Assembly (NCBI GenBank): GCA_965237985.1
Contig: OZ250161.1
Span: 558,001 to 622,000 of the forward strand
Reading direction: 5' to 3'
DNA: 64,000 nt
Source: G965212025 sp965237985
Lineage (GTDB): Bacteria; Pseudomonadota; Gammaproteobacteria; Poriferisulfidales; Oxydemutatoraceae
Shown here: one piece after another, positions 8,784 to 17,656 of the stretch
How the letters are laid out: every line of letters begins with the position of its first letter
Numbering within the stretch: the first letter of the stretch is position 1
Position numbers and translations under genes: made by a program
Notes under the pieces: generated by a model
What the model was told of the DNA's origin: nothing
What the model saw: only the letters and a program-made list of their open reading frames with translations
The model's database searches: none

Positions 8784-9992
8784 TCAGGCTTTAGTGGAGA
8801 CGGGAAAAGCACTCGGCAACAAAAGCTGAACTTTTTTTGCAAACTGCCTGAGGACCTCAGGCTCGGCTTTTTCAGCCCGGCCACACCAATCTGCAAGCGC
8901 GGCACGCAACTCAACCCGCTCGAGACGAAATTTCTGCCAAAGCTGGTGCAGGGCACACTTGAACTCATAAACCGCTGCCAAGGCTTCACGCCCTCTGAAA
9001 GCCCTATGCATTGCCTGTTTGTCTTCAGAACTGATCATGCTTTCATGGTGCATAAAAGATTCCTTGGCCCTGCGTAAAAGACCGCGTTCCACACTGTCTG
9101 CGAACTTCAATTCTTTTTTCAACACCGGCTGAACCACGGTTCTCATGTACTCATTCATCAGATGCAAACGGCTATCCAAGAGTTTTTTTATCCAGTCGAT
9201 ATCGTGTTTCTGGGAGTGACGCGGGCTTCGTTCGCGCGGTGCCACTTTTACATCGCTTGCCAATCCAAGAAATTCAAGGATTCGCACGTACATCCAGCCT
9301 ACGTCGAATTCCCAGGACTTGAAAGAAAATCGGGCAGAACCCGGAAAAGCGTGGTGGTTGTTGTGCATTTCTTCGCCACCAATCAGAATTCCAACCGGCA
9401 AAAGATTCCTGGAACAATCCTTGGTTTCAAAATTACGGTATCCCCAATGGTGCCCCAGACCATTGATGACCCCCGCCGCAAAGAAAGGAATCCACATCAT
9501 TTGTACTGCCCAAATAGCCACTCCCCAAAACCCAAACAGCACAAATTCGAGGATCAGCAACCCGATCATGCCCAAGCTTTCATGGGAGGAGAACAATTTT
9601 CTCTCGAAAAAATCATCCGGAGTTCCAGCACCGTAGAGCTCAACGGTCTGCTTACTCTGTTTTTCCTTTATGTATAAGTCCGCCCCACAATAAAGGACTT
9701 GGAAAATGCCTTTGGTGCGTGGACTGTGAGGGTCAGATTCGGTTTCTACTTTGTCATGGTGTTTACGGTGTATGGCCACCCACTCCCGGGTCACCATGCC
9801 GGTGGTGATCCAAAGCCAGAAACGCATGAAAAATGCAACCACCGGGTGCAGACGCAAAGCCCTATGAGTTTGATGCCTGTGCAAATATATGGTGACACAA
9901 ACAATGGTTATGTGCGTCGAGAGCAGCAACACCAACAACAGACCCCACCAAGGCAACGAGAGCAAACCAGCCCCCAGTAATATTTCAGACAT
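8784..9992 (-). CDS. Membrane fatty-acid desaturase (delta-9 type)
   Basis: 402 residues. The three di-iron histidine boxes are present: HRHQTH (38-43), HRKHH (75-79) and HNNHH (210-214), with an extra GHHWGYRNF near 180. Hydrophobic stretches near the N-terminus and at 140-175 fit the four-helix desaturase fold. It would put a cis double bond into acyl-CoA or acyl-lipid chains using O2. Beyond residue about 260 there is a charged, probably helical C-terminal extension with no motif I recognise. It converges on the HyuA-like gene (67 nt gap). Confidence 0.9.
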   Translation of the reverse strand: MSEILLGAGLLSLPWWGLLLVLLLSTHITIVCVTIYLHRHQTHRALRLHPVVAFFMRFWLWITTGMVTREWVAIHRKHHDKVETESDPHSPRTKGIFQVLYCGADLYIKEKQSKQTVELYGAGTPDDFFERKLFSSHESLGMIGLLILEFVLFGFWGVAIWAVQMMWIPFFAAGVINGLGHHWGYRNFETKDCSRNLLPVGILIGGEEMHNNHHAFPGSARFSFKSWEFDVGWMYVRILEFLGLASDVKVAPRERSPRHSQKHDIDWIKKLLDSRLHLMNEYMRTVVQPVLKKELKFADSVERGLLRRAKESFMHHESMISSEDKQAMHRAFRGREALAAVYEFKCALHQLWQKFRLERVELRAALADWCGRAEKAEPEVLRQFAKKVQLLLPSAFPVSTKA

Positions 9993-10274
9993 GAAAATCC
10001 CCTTTATGAATAAAGAAAAAGGAACGGCGATTTATACCACATTATTTCGCCTGCTACCATCTCAGCAAAAGCAATCCTGACACGCTCGATTCTAACAGGA
10101 GAAAGTCTCACCTCCAACCCCCAGCGTACTGTAACCACAAAAGGACTCAAACACCAACTGCAGACGTGCCTGTCACAGGCAGTTCCAGGAGGAAAACAGG
10201 CGCCGACCTGCCGAAAAAGTCGTCACATCGAAACAAGACTTTGCTACAATGGCGGTTACCTGCGGGGATTCGCA

Positions 10275-10631
10275 ATGGACATAGTCTTTATACACAATCT
10301 TGTTGCCAGACCGGTTATTGGGGCTTACGAATGGGAACAACGCATCCAGCAAAAAATCTTCATTAATCTGGAAATGCAAACCGATGCCCGGGAAGGCAGC
10401 ATCCACGACAAGCTCGACGAAACACTGAATTACAAGACCGTTGCACAACAAGTCAAGGAGTTTATCGAAAAAAGCCGCTTTGTTTTACTGGAAACCATGG
10501 CAGAAAAAACAGCCGAATTCGTGCTCGATGAATTCACCACAAGCTGGGTACGTGTGCGTCTTGACAAACCGTTTGCGGTACGCGGCGCGGAAACAGTCGG
10601 CGTGACCATAGAAAGGGGAAACAAAAAATAG
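10275..10631 (+). CDS. folB: Dihydroneopterin aldolase
   Basis: 118 residues, the usual FolB length. MDIVFIHNLVARPVIGAYEWE is followed by the LNYKTVAQQVKEFIE and LLETMAEKTAEFVL segments, including the catalytic Glu/Lys region. It converts 7,8-dihydroneopterin to hydroxymethyl-dihydropterin in folate synthesis. Start ATG with GGGG upstream. The 3' two-thirds of this gene is repeated immediately downstream in broken copies. The facing gene is a pteridine-reductase-like SDR, so both belong to pterin metabolism. Confidence 0.94.
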   Translation: MDIVFIHNLVARPVIGAYEWEQRIQQKIFINLEMQTDAREGSIHDKLDETLNYKTVAQQVKEFIEKSRFVLLETMAEKTAEFVLDEFTTSWVRVRLDKPFAVRGAETVGVTIERGNKK

Positions 10632-11345
10632 CAGGCCTTGCATCGATGCCCGAGGTCAGCAACCCCACAAACTCGGATACCACCACTACTGAAAATACAA
10701 GCCGGTGCCCAGGGAAGCAGCATCCATGACAAGCTCGACGAAACACTGAATCACAAGACTGTTGCGCAACCAGTCAAGGAGTTTATTGAAAAAAGCCGCT
10801 TTGTTTTACTGGAAACCATGGTAGAAAAAACAGCCGAATTCGTGCTCGATGAATTCACCACAAGCTGGGTACGTGTGCGTCTTGACAAACAAACCGTCTG
10901 CGGTACGCGGCGCGGAAACAGTCGGCGTGACCATAGAAAGGGGAAACAAAAAATAGCAGGCCTTGCATCGATGCCCGAGGTCAGCGATCCCACAAACTCG
11001 GATACCGCCACTAGCGAAGATACAAGCCGGTGCCCAGGGAAGCAGCATCCACGACAAGCTCGACGGAGCACTGAATTACAAGACCGTTACGCAACCAGTC
11101 AAGGAGTTTATCGAAAAAAGCCGCTTTGTTTTACTGGAAACCATGGCAGAAAAAACAGCTGAATTCGTGCTCGATGAATTCACCACAAGCTGAGTACGTG
11201 TGCGTCTTGACAAACAAACCGTCTGCGGTACGCGGCGCGGAAACAGTCGGCGTGACCATAGAAAGGGAAAACAAAAAATAGCAGGCCTTGCATCGATGCC
11301 CGAGGTCAGCGATCCCACAAACTCGGATACCGCCACTACTGAAAC
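10632..11345 (+). repeat. Tandem duplications of the folB 3' end (325-bp unit)
   Basis: Two extra copies of the folB 3' segment plus about 85 bp of spacer follow the gene. The marker GCAGGCCTTGCATCGATGCC recurs at 10631, 10956 and 11281 (325-bp period). GCAGCATCC recurs at 10396, 10717 and 11042 (321, then 325). Both copies carry a 4-nt insertion near the DKPF codons that shifts the frame, and the second also has an in-frame stop (AGCTGAGTAC). The third repeat start runs into the 3' end of the facing SDR, whose stop codon lies in it. The copies are not functional genes. Confidence 0.92.
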
Positions 11346-12094
11346 AGGCTCCGCCCCCCATCTATGGCAAGACATTGACCGGTAACATAGTCTGCGTTAA
11401 AAACCAGAAACGCGACGGCATCGGCGATATCTTTCACAGTCCCTGTTCGCCCCAGTGCTGTTCTGGAAAGTATTTCCTTTCGGACTGCTTCAATAGGCGT
11501 TTTCTCCGGCCACAGTACGGTGCCTGGGGAAACCGCGTTGCATCGCACTTCGGGAGCCAGTTCACGTGCCAAAGACATGGTAAGCATGTTCAGGCTAGAT
11601 TTTGCGATGGAATAGATGATGTGTCCCTTCATTGGGCGTAATCCATGTACATCCACGATGTTCACAATGCAGCCGCGAACTTTTTTTAAGGACTCGGCAA
11701 GAAAAATGCTGAGAAACAGTGGTGCCTTCAGGTTGGTGTCGACAATTTCATCCCAGGTTGCTTCATCAACCTGGGATATGGACGTGGGGTAAAAGACCGC
11801 GGCATTGTTCACTAAAACATCTATCCGTCCCCAATGTTCTCGGGCTTGTACCGCCAACACCTCGGAACCACCACTTCGTTCCAGGTCTGCGCATATCACA
11901 AGCGATGAATCCGGACGTCTGTCGTTCAGTCTTGCACAGAGACGTTCCGCTTCCAGCAGGGAACGACGGGAATGTAAAATCACTTTCATGCCCTCAGCAT
12001 GCAGCCGCGACACGATTGCCGCCCCGATACGACGGGCTCCGCCGGTCACTAACGCGACTTTTTCGCAGCGCTCGTCTATCTGCAGGCTAGACAT
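11336..12094 (-). CDS. SDR reductase, pteridine reductase (FolM-like)
   Basis: A short-chain dehydrogenase with the Rossmann motif TGGARRIG, VNNAAVF, and IVDVHGLRPMKGHIIYSIAK, where Asp replaces the usual catalytic Ser before YxxxK, as in PTR1/FolM pteridine reductases. The C-terminus GQCLAIDGGRSLF is typical. It probably reduces dihydropterins or dihydrofolate. It faces folB, supporting a folate/pterin role. ATG at 12094 gives 252 residues; a GTG 14 codons upstream is also open. Confidence 0.78.
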   Translation of the reverse strand: MSSLQIDERCEKVALVTGGARRIGAAIVSRLHAEGMKVILHSRRSLLEAERLCARLNDRRPDSSLVICADLERSGGSEVLAVQAREHWGRIDVLVNNAAVFYPTSISQVDEATWDEIVDTNLKAPLFLSIFLAESLKKVRGCIVNIVDVHGLRPMKGHIIYSIAKSSLNMLTMSLARELAPEVRCNAVSPGTVLWPEKTPIEAVRKEILSRTALGRTGTVKDIADAVAFLVFNADYVTGQCLAIDGGRSLFQ

Positions 12095-12281
12095 GCCACT
12101 GCTTTTTCCAGACGAAATTTTTCTGATGCCCGGCACCAGACCTGCCAGGATCCCAAACTGGCTTCCTCATATCCTGGAAGGCACCACGCGGCTTCACTCC
12201 CGCTCGTACATTCAGTCCACCCTTTCGGCACGAAAGCCTAGCCAAGTGGCCAGGTGTGGCACCTACCCAGGCAGTCAGTAA

Positions 12282-13061
12282 ATTCCGCTCGAACACATCC
12301 TGTTGCTGGCAATGGTACAAGCCGCAACCGAATTTCTGCCGGTATCCAGTACGGCACATCTCGTGCTGGTTCCTTTTTTCCTGGAATGGGAACTGCAAAA
12401 ATTGAGTTTCGATATCTCGGTGCATTTGGGGACCCTCGCCGGGTTGCTGGCCTATTACAGCAAAGCCCTAGTGCAGGGCACTCCGGTATGGCACGAAGCG
12501 CCGCATATAAAAAAATTGTTACTGCTGGTCACCTGGGCTTCTCTACCCCTTTTCGCTGCCGGTTATCTGTTTGCCTCGCACGTTGAAACCTACCTGCGCT
12601 CCCCTGCGGTCATAGCGTACGCAACCATTTTTTTCGGCATCGTGCTATTCTTTGCCGAAAAGGCAAACACGTCGAGAAACCAACGGCTTTCTTCCACAAT
12701 CGCTCCCGGGAAAGCCTTTTTGATCGGTTGCGCGCAAATACTGGCACTGATTCCAGGGGCTTCCCGCTCGGGAGTCACCATCAGTGCCGGACTTTTCCTC
12801 GGACTGTCGAAAGAAAATGCTGCACATTTTTCATTCATTATGGCCATCCCCGCCATTCTTGGTGCTTCCGCCTACCTGTTATTCAGCGCAGAAACTGAAA
12901 GTGCACTCGACCTGTCGACTTTGGCACTGGGCTTTTTTACAGCCGCTGTAATTTCACTGCTGAGCATCGGGTTTTTCTTGAAATTGCTGAAAAAATTCGG
13001 GCTGCTTCCTTTTGTGATCTATCGCTTCGTGCTTGGCATCGTGATCCTGAGCGTTTACTAG
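12282..13061 (+). CDS. uppP: Undecaprenyl-diphosphatase
   Basis: UppP (BacA) recycles undecaprenyl pyrophosphate to the lipid carrier for peptidoglycan. Motifs are TEFLPVSSTAHL near the N-terminus and PGASRSGVTISAGLFLG in the middle, with about eight membrane helices. Aligning the N-terminus with homologues that begin nine residues before the A-(L/M)-V-Q motif puts the start at codon ATT, 12282, right after a TAA. The first conventional start is TTG at 12303, which would remove seven family residues. The 3' end overlaps cca by 4 nt. Confidence 0.88.
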   Translation: MPLEHILLLAMVQAATEFLPVSSTAHLVLVPFFLEWELQKLSFDISVHLGTLAGLLAYYSKALVQGTPVWHEAPHIKKLLLLVTWASLPLFAAGYLFASHVETYLRSPAVIAYATIFFGIVLFFAEKANTSRNQRLSSTIAPGKAFLIGCAQILALIPGASRSGVTISAGLFLGLSKENAAHFSFIMAIPAILGASAYLLFSAETESALDLSTLALGFFTAAVISLLSIGFFLKLLKKFGLLPFVIYRFVLGIVILSVY

Positions 13062-14230
13062 CCGCAACCACCTTCTCCGCAAGTTTCTTCCAGCATCTGA
13101 AGCAGTGCCTTCCGCCTGGCGGTTCTCACCAGACCGGGTTTGTCCAGTGAGTTCGCGTCTTTCAACAAGGCCTCCAGATCCAAGGAACGGAGTCTATTTC
13201 CAGCAGGTGCAATTTTTTCTTTGAGTTGCACCACTTTTCCCAGTACGCAGGGGAACCGTTCAGGAAACACGAGATTCGCCAGCGCACGGGACAGTTGCTG
13301 CAGACGCTTTGGATTCCGGATACCGTCAAAACATTCCACAACTCCCAGGAGCAGGTCGGCATCAGAGGCAGGGGGGGAATTCAGCAGTTCATAAAAGCGC
13401 CGGACATTTTCCGCAGCCTTGCAGTATTGAGCAGGCATCTTCAAGTTTCGGCAAAGTCCGGACAATGAGGTGGAACAGCCCCCCGCGTACAGCGCAAGCA
13501 AAAGAAAACGCTCAAAAACATCCGCCTGTACCTCACCACTACCGGCAAGTGCTTTCAATGCGGGCCTGTAGCAGTCTGTTTTAGAAAAAGCAACAAAATC
13601 GGGAGACAACACCGAAAGCGCTCCCACCGCTTCCAGCTCTTCAAAAAAACGCGCGGCATTACTCTCGCCAAATGCTGATTTCATTTCCTTCCATATTCTT
13701 TCCGGCGTCAATGCCTCGGTCTCTCCCGATCGCACCATTTGCTTCATGAACTCACGGGTGCTTTTATCCACAGTAAATCCCAAAGAAGAGAAACGCGCGG
13801 CGAAACGCGCGACCCGCAACACACGCACCGGGTCTTCAACAAAGGCTTTAGAAACATGGCGCAAAACCCGCTTTTCAATGTCGCGCATCCCACCGCAAGG
13901 ATCTATGTAGCGATCCTGTGATGGATCATAAGCCACCGAGTTAATCGTCAAATCCCGTCGCCACAAATCTTCTTCAAGTTTCACGCCAGGGTCCGCGTTG
14001 AATGTGAAACCACGGTAGCCATGAGACACTTTCCGCTCGGTACGTGCCAACGCATATTCACCGCTGAACCCCGGTTTTATAAAAACCGGGAAGCCTCTTC
14101 CCACTGCCTTGAACCCCGATGCCAGCATTGCTTCTGGTGTGGACCCAACCACAACCCAGTCCTCATCGGCACAGAGCGGCAGGTGCAACAAACGGTCTCG
14201 TACCGCACCGCCGACAAGGTAGAATTTCAT
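13058..14230 (-). CDS. cca: CCA tRNA nucleotidyltransferase
   Basis: This adds or repairs the 3' CCA of tRNA. 390 residues: LVGGAVRD, the metal-binding DEDWVVVG, RRDLTINSVAYD, DPCGGMRDIEKRVLRH, DPVRVLRVARFAARF and ERIWKEM all match bacterial class II enzymes. The HDxxK metal motif of the C-terminal HD phosphatase domain found in E. coli Cca is not visible, so this may be a core-only enzyme. Of the four tRNA genes here, tRNA-Arg lacks an encoded CCA, so the enzyme is needed. The start ATG overlaps the upstream SDR stop (ATGA). Confidence 0.92.
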   Translation of the reverse strand: MKFYLVGGAVRDRLLHLPLCADEDWVVVGSTPEAMLASGFKAVGRGFPVFIKPGFSGEYALARTERKVSHGYRGFTFNADPGVKLEEDLWRRDLTINSVAYDPSQDRYIDPCGGMRDIEKRVLRHVSKAFVEDPVRVLRVARFAARFSSLGFTVDKSTREFMKQMVRSGETEALTPERIWKEMKSAFGESNAARFFEELEAVGALSVLSPDFVAFSKTDCYRPALKALAGSGEVQADVFERFLLLALYAGGCSTSLSGLCRNLKMPAQYCKAAENVRRFYELLNSPPASDADLLLGVVECFDGIRNPKRLQQLSRALANLVFPERFPCVLGKVVQLKEKIAPAGNRLRSLDLEALLKDANSLDKPGLVRTARRKALLQMLEETCGEGGCG

Positions 14231-15102
14231 CGCCCCCTAAGGTAGTAGGGGACAATGTCTTCAACGGCAGTAGCGCATTTCACTGCGGCGGCAGCTGTGC
14301 AAACGCTGTCTACCTGGAGAGAGTGGTAGTTGTCGATGGTAAACGGGCGGGCGGGCAAAAGCCCAACGATGCGCGCCTGGAAGCGGGTAAGCGCATCGGG
14401 CATGTCAAAAAGTGCCAAGCGGCGTCCGGACAACTCGACCAAGTACGCAAAAATGTCTCTGAGAGTATAGATGCTCGGCCCGCACAGTTCATAACTGGCG
14501 CCAATGCACTCATCATTTTCCAGGCAATTCACCATGAACCGGGAAACATCCATTACGTAAACTGGAGACAGTCTGGCATTCGGACAGGGTATCGGCAAAA
14601 ACCCCGGTGCGAGATTGACCAATGCGTAAAAGCGACTAAAAAAGCGATCCCCGCGCCCGAAAACAACCGAGGGACGAAAAATTGTCACTGCCATATCCGG
14701 GCAGTCCTGCGCCACCATTTCTCCTGCTCCCTTGGAACACAAATAATTGCTGGGCGCCTCCGGATTTGCATTGAGCGAACTGACATGCAGCAAACGATGC
14801 ACATGAGCCCGCCGACAGGCATCCAGAAGCCCGGTTACAAATTCGGTATGCAGCTTGTGAAAATCGTCAGGATGGAACAACCTCGCATTCAAGATGCCGA
14901 CCAGGTTCACAACCGCGTGGCAACCCTCGAGGGCAGCAGCCAGACTGATGCCTGATCCTTTTCGATAAACACGCCAACCCACTCCCTCCCGGGCGCGCCG
15001 GTAACGGCTCACGACACGCGCTTCATAGCCGTGTTTCCCCAGCGTTTCGCACAGTGCCTTCCCCAGGAAACCACTACCACCAACCAGTGCCACTTTTTTC
15101 AT
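14227..15102 (-). CDS. NAD(P)-binding SDR, complex I NDUFA9-like
   Basis: 291 residues, an atypical extended SDR. The Gly-rich GGSGFLGKAL opens the Rossmann fold; AVVNLVGIL, HVSSLNAN, YLCSKGAGE and FRPSVVFGRGDRFF match the NDUFA9-like/NmrA group common in proteobacteria. In bacteria its role is not well defined; complex I assembly, quinone-linked and lipid roles have been suggested. Strong Shine-Dalgarno AGGAGGGGAG precedes the ATG. It is cotranscribed with cca. Confidence 0.82.
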   Translation of the reverse strand: MKKVALVGGSGFLGKALCETLGKHGYEARVVSRYRRAREGVGWRVYRKGSGISLAAALEGCHAVVNLVGILNARLFHPDDFHKLHTEFVTGLLDACRRAHVHRLLHVSSLNANPEAPSNYLCSKGAGEMVAQDCPDMAVTIFRPSVVFGRGDRFFSRFYALVNLAPGFLPIPCPNARLSPVYVMDVSRFMVNCLENDECIGASYELCGPSIYTLRDIFAYLVELSGRRLALFDMPDALTRFQARIVGLLPARPFTIDNYHSLQVDSVCTAAAAVKCATAVEDIVPYYLRGR

Positions 15103-15112
15103 CTCCCCTCCT

Positions 15113-15515
15113 GTGATGTCAAGCCAAAATAAAAACGTCCGCTTTTGTCAGAAAGAAGACGACGAATACAGGGTACATGGGTTTCGCTCCACTTTCTTGG
15201 GGAATGGTCACCGCAAAAGATTGATCAAGGGCTTCCAGACAGCCTTTGTGTCGCGCCAGGATCGGGACGACCCACAGATTCTCGACAACAAGGGCTTTGC
15301 CCGCCGACCACCAAGACAAAAGAAAGCGGCTTGTCGACGACAAACTTTTCCTCGATTTGGCATTGCTGGATCAGCAGCCCTTCTCTACTCCGGAGGTGGC
15401 TGACTTTTGTGCCATTTACTTCTTCCTGGCTAAAGGTTCCAGCAGGGTGATCACGCACCAAAAAAGCGGACAGGATCCTGTTGCACGCACATACCCCCCT
15501 CCTGAAAGAAAAACA
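15113..15515 (-). pseudogene. Possible decayed membrane-protein gene
   Basis: A strong ribosome site (AGGAGGGGGG) sits before an ATG near 15515, but the frame closes after 13 codons and coding-like text continues only by changing frame. The downstream part (15119-15343) reads hydrophobic: WWSAGKALVVENLWVVPILA then a stretch faintly like the BPSS1780 family of membrane proteins. This may be a frameshifted relic upstream of the NDUFA9-like gene. The assignment is weak. Confidence 0.25.
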
Positions 15516-15611
15516 TGCTGTGTTATTCTACCCTGCGACCAGCCGTTCAACAGGACTTGTCAGTCGGTCACTTAAAGCAGACTGCGTGGTGCGTGCAGTT
15601 ACGAGTTGCAG

Positions 15612-16460
15612 ATGAAAAAATTTCTTGCTTTTCTGCTTGCTTTGTTGACATTTTGCCTCACCGAACTGCAGGCACAAGTCGATATTGCCAGCACCCCGGC
15701 CTTTCATGAAGCCACAAAAGCCTACCAGTCTGGAGATATGGAAAAATCTCGTGCCGGATATCAATCATTGCTCAACAGCTATCCGGGCAACACCGTGCTG
15801 CAAAACAATCTCGCAGTGATCGCTGCACACCAGGGCAACTTCAAGAAAGCTGAAAAAATGTTTCGTGATGTGCTCCACAGTAATGGAACGATTGCTACCA
15901 GCTACCGCAACCTGACTGCGCTTTATGCCTACCGGGCAGCACAGGCTTACCGGTCAGCATTATTATTGGACGCAGAAAAAACCGAGTTTCCTGACCTTGT
16001 GCTGGCGGGGCCAAAACAATCCTCCTCTTCACCACAAGACTTGGTCGTACGTCTGTTGAACGAGGCCCGGATCAATGAACCGATTGTTATAGATCCAGAG
16101 GCGGCAGAGGAAAAAGATGGAGAGCATGAGGCCATACTTGCCGCGCTTCAGATTTGGGTAAAAGCTTGGTCGAAACAGGATGTTGAGACTTACCTGACAA
16201 GTTATGCTCCGAGCTTCAATGGCCGTCAGAAGTCACGCGAAGCATGGCAAGCCTTGCGAACCACGAGACTGCGGAGTCCACATTTCATCAAAGTCAGTTT
16301 AAGCAATATAAAAACCCGTACCACCGACCAAGGCTCTGCTTCAGCAACCTTTTTGCAGGACTATCAGTCGAACCTTATAAAAAGCAGGGTCCAAAAACGG
16401 GTCACCATGCACCTGATTGACGGGAAATGGAAAATCTCATCCGAACGCATTTCCGGATAG
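15612..16460 (+). CDS. Secreted TPR protein with NTF2-like C-terminal domain
   Basis: 282 residues from ATG 15612. The N-terminus KKFLAFLLALLTFCL with a cut near LQAQ is a signal peptide. Residues about 30-110 look like two or three tetratricopeptide repeats (AYQSGDMEKSRAGYQSLL, LAVIAAHQGNFKKAEKMF). Residues 175-282 form an NTF2/SnoaL-like domain ending in HLIDGKWKISSE. The same tail domain is found in the next gene, which it overlaps by 34 nt, so the two probably act together in the periplasm, perhaps as a scaffold for cell-wall work. No enzymatic motif is seen. Confidence 0.8.
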   Translation: MKKFLAFLLALLTFCLTELQAQVDIASTPAFHEATKAYQSGDMEKSRAGYQSLLNSYPGNTVLQNNLAVIAAHQGNFKKAEKMFRDVLHSNGTIATSYRNLTALYAYRAAQAYRSALLLDAEKTEFPDLVLAGPKQSSSSPQDLVVRLLNEARINEPIVIDPEAAEEKDGEHEAILAALQIWVKAWSKQDVETYLTSYAPSFNGRQKSREAWQALRTTRLRSPHFIKVSLSNIKTRTTDQGSASATFLQDYQSNLIKSRVQKRVTMHLIDGKWKISSERISG

Positions 16461-17617
16461 CGTCCCTGCTACTGCCGGTTTTGCTCATTGGCGCAACAAA
16501 TGCACCATTGGCCATGGAAAACAAGACTGAACAAAATTTTCACAAAACCATGGATTTGCTCTTCAAAAATCAGAACCAGGAAGCCTTGGAATTCAGTAGA
16601 AATGCGCTACAGGAAATTCCAAAGTCGCGTTTGGCGCACCTGATGTACGCTGACCTGCTTGCTGTTTATGCACACCAGAACCCACTGTTTTCGGCACAGA
16701 ACGCCTTGCAAAAAAAGCGCGTGGCCGACTTGCGGAACGAATTGGCGCTAAGGATGGCTTACTTGCCTCCGGGGAAAAATCACCTGCCGGACACAATTCT
16801 CAGAATGTCTCCTCGACACCCGCATATTTTGCTCCTTGATGCCGCCAAATCCCGCCTGTACCTGCTTCAGGTTCAAAACGACCGCCCGGTTTTGGTCGCC
16901 AGCTATTACACCTCGATTGGTTCTAATGGCATGGGAAAAGCACGAGAAGGGGATCGTAAAACACCACTCGGGGTGTACCGCATCGTATCGCATTTACCGG
17001 GAGAATCTCTTCCCGACCTATACGGAACAGGCGCATGGCCAATCAACTTCCCCAACCATTTTGACAAACTGAAAGGGAAGAAGGGTCATGGAATCTGGTT
17101 GCACGGGGTACCGAGCGATTTGGAAAGCCGTCCACCAAGAGACAGTCGAGGGTGCATCATTCTCAGCAACCTCGCTGTGCGTGAACTGGAACAGTTTATT
17201 GAACCTCAAAAAACGCCCCTGGTGTTGGCGGAACGGGTTCGATGGCTTTCCCCGGATGCATGGGGTCGATCTGGCGAAATGATTTACCGGCGGTTTCAGC
17301 AGTGGCTGACTGACTGGCAAAGCCTCGACGTTGAGAAATATCTTTCCCATTACTCCACAGCTTACCAAGCTAAAGGCACGGACTACCAGAAATTTGTTGA
17401 ACAGACCCGGCACAATGCCCAGCAGAAAACTTTTGTTTCAGTCACAGCCAAAGCATTGGAGGTTTTCCTGTATCCGGGCACGAGGGACGCATACTTATTT
17501 GAATTTGACCAAAATTACCGCAGCAACAACTATCAAATTGACTATCGAAAAAGACAATTATGGGAAAAGCAAAACAACGGGCAATGGAAAATTACCTACG
17601 AAGGTCAGGCCAGCTGA
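16427..17617 (+). CDS. L,D-transpeptidase (YkuD domain) with NTF2-like tail
   Basis: 396 residues. A signal peptide (1-29) is followed by a helical region, then a YkuD domain (about 130-270) with GHGIWLHGVP (His226) and DSRGCI (catalytic Cys243), and an NTF2-like domain (285-396). YkuD enzymes make meso-DAP crosslinks or attach proteins to peptidoglycan; this layout resembles the YafK/ErfK-like group with an added NTF2 tail. It overlaps the TPR gene carrying the same tail, and converges on a murein-amidase-like gene. Confidence 0.88.
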   Translation: MENLIRTHFRIASLLLPVLLIGATNAPLAMENKTEQNFHKTMDLLFKNQNQEALEFSRNALQEIPKSRLAHLMYADLLAVYAHQNPLFSAQNALQKKRVADLRNELALRMAYLPPGKNHLPDTILRMSPRHPHILLLDAAKSRLYLLQVQNDRPVLVASYYTSIGSNGMGKAREGDRKTPLGVYRIVSHLPGESLPDLYGTGAWPINFPNHFDKLKGKKGHGIWLHGVPSDLESRPPRDSRGCIILSNLAVRELEQFIEPQKTPLVLAERVRWLSPDAWGRSGEMIYRRFQQWLTDWQSLDVEKYLSHYSTAYQAKGTDYQKFVEQTRHNAQQKTFVSVTAKALEVFLYPGTRDAYLFEFDQNYRSNNYQIDYRKRQLWEKQNNGQWKITYEGQAS

Positions 17618-17656
17618 CCGGAGGACAGCTTCAGGTGGTTCCATGAAATAGGAATT

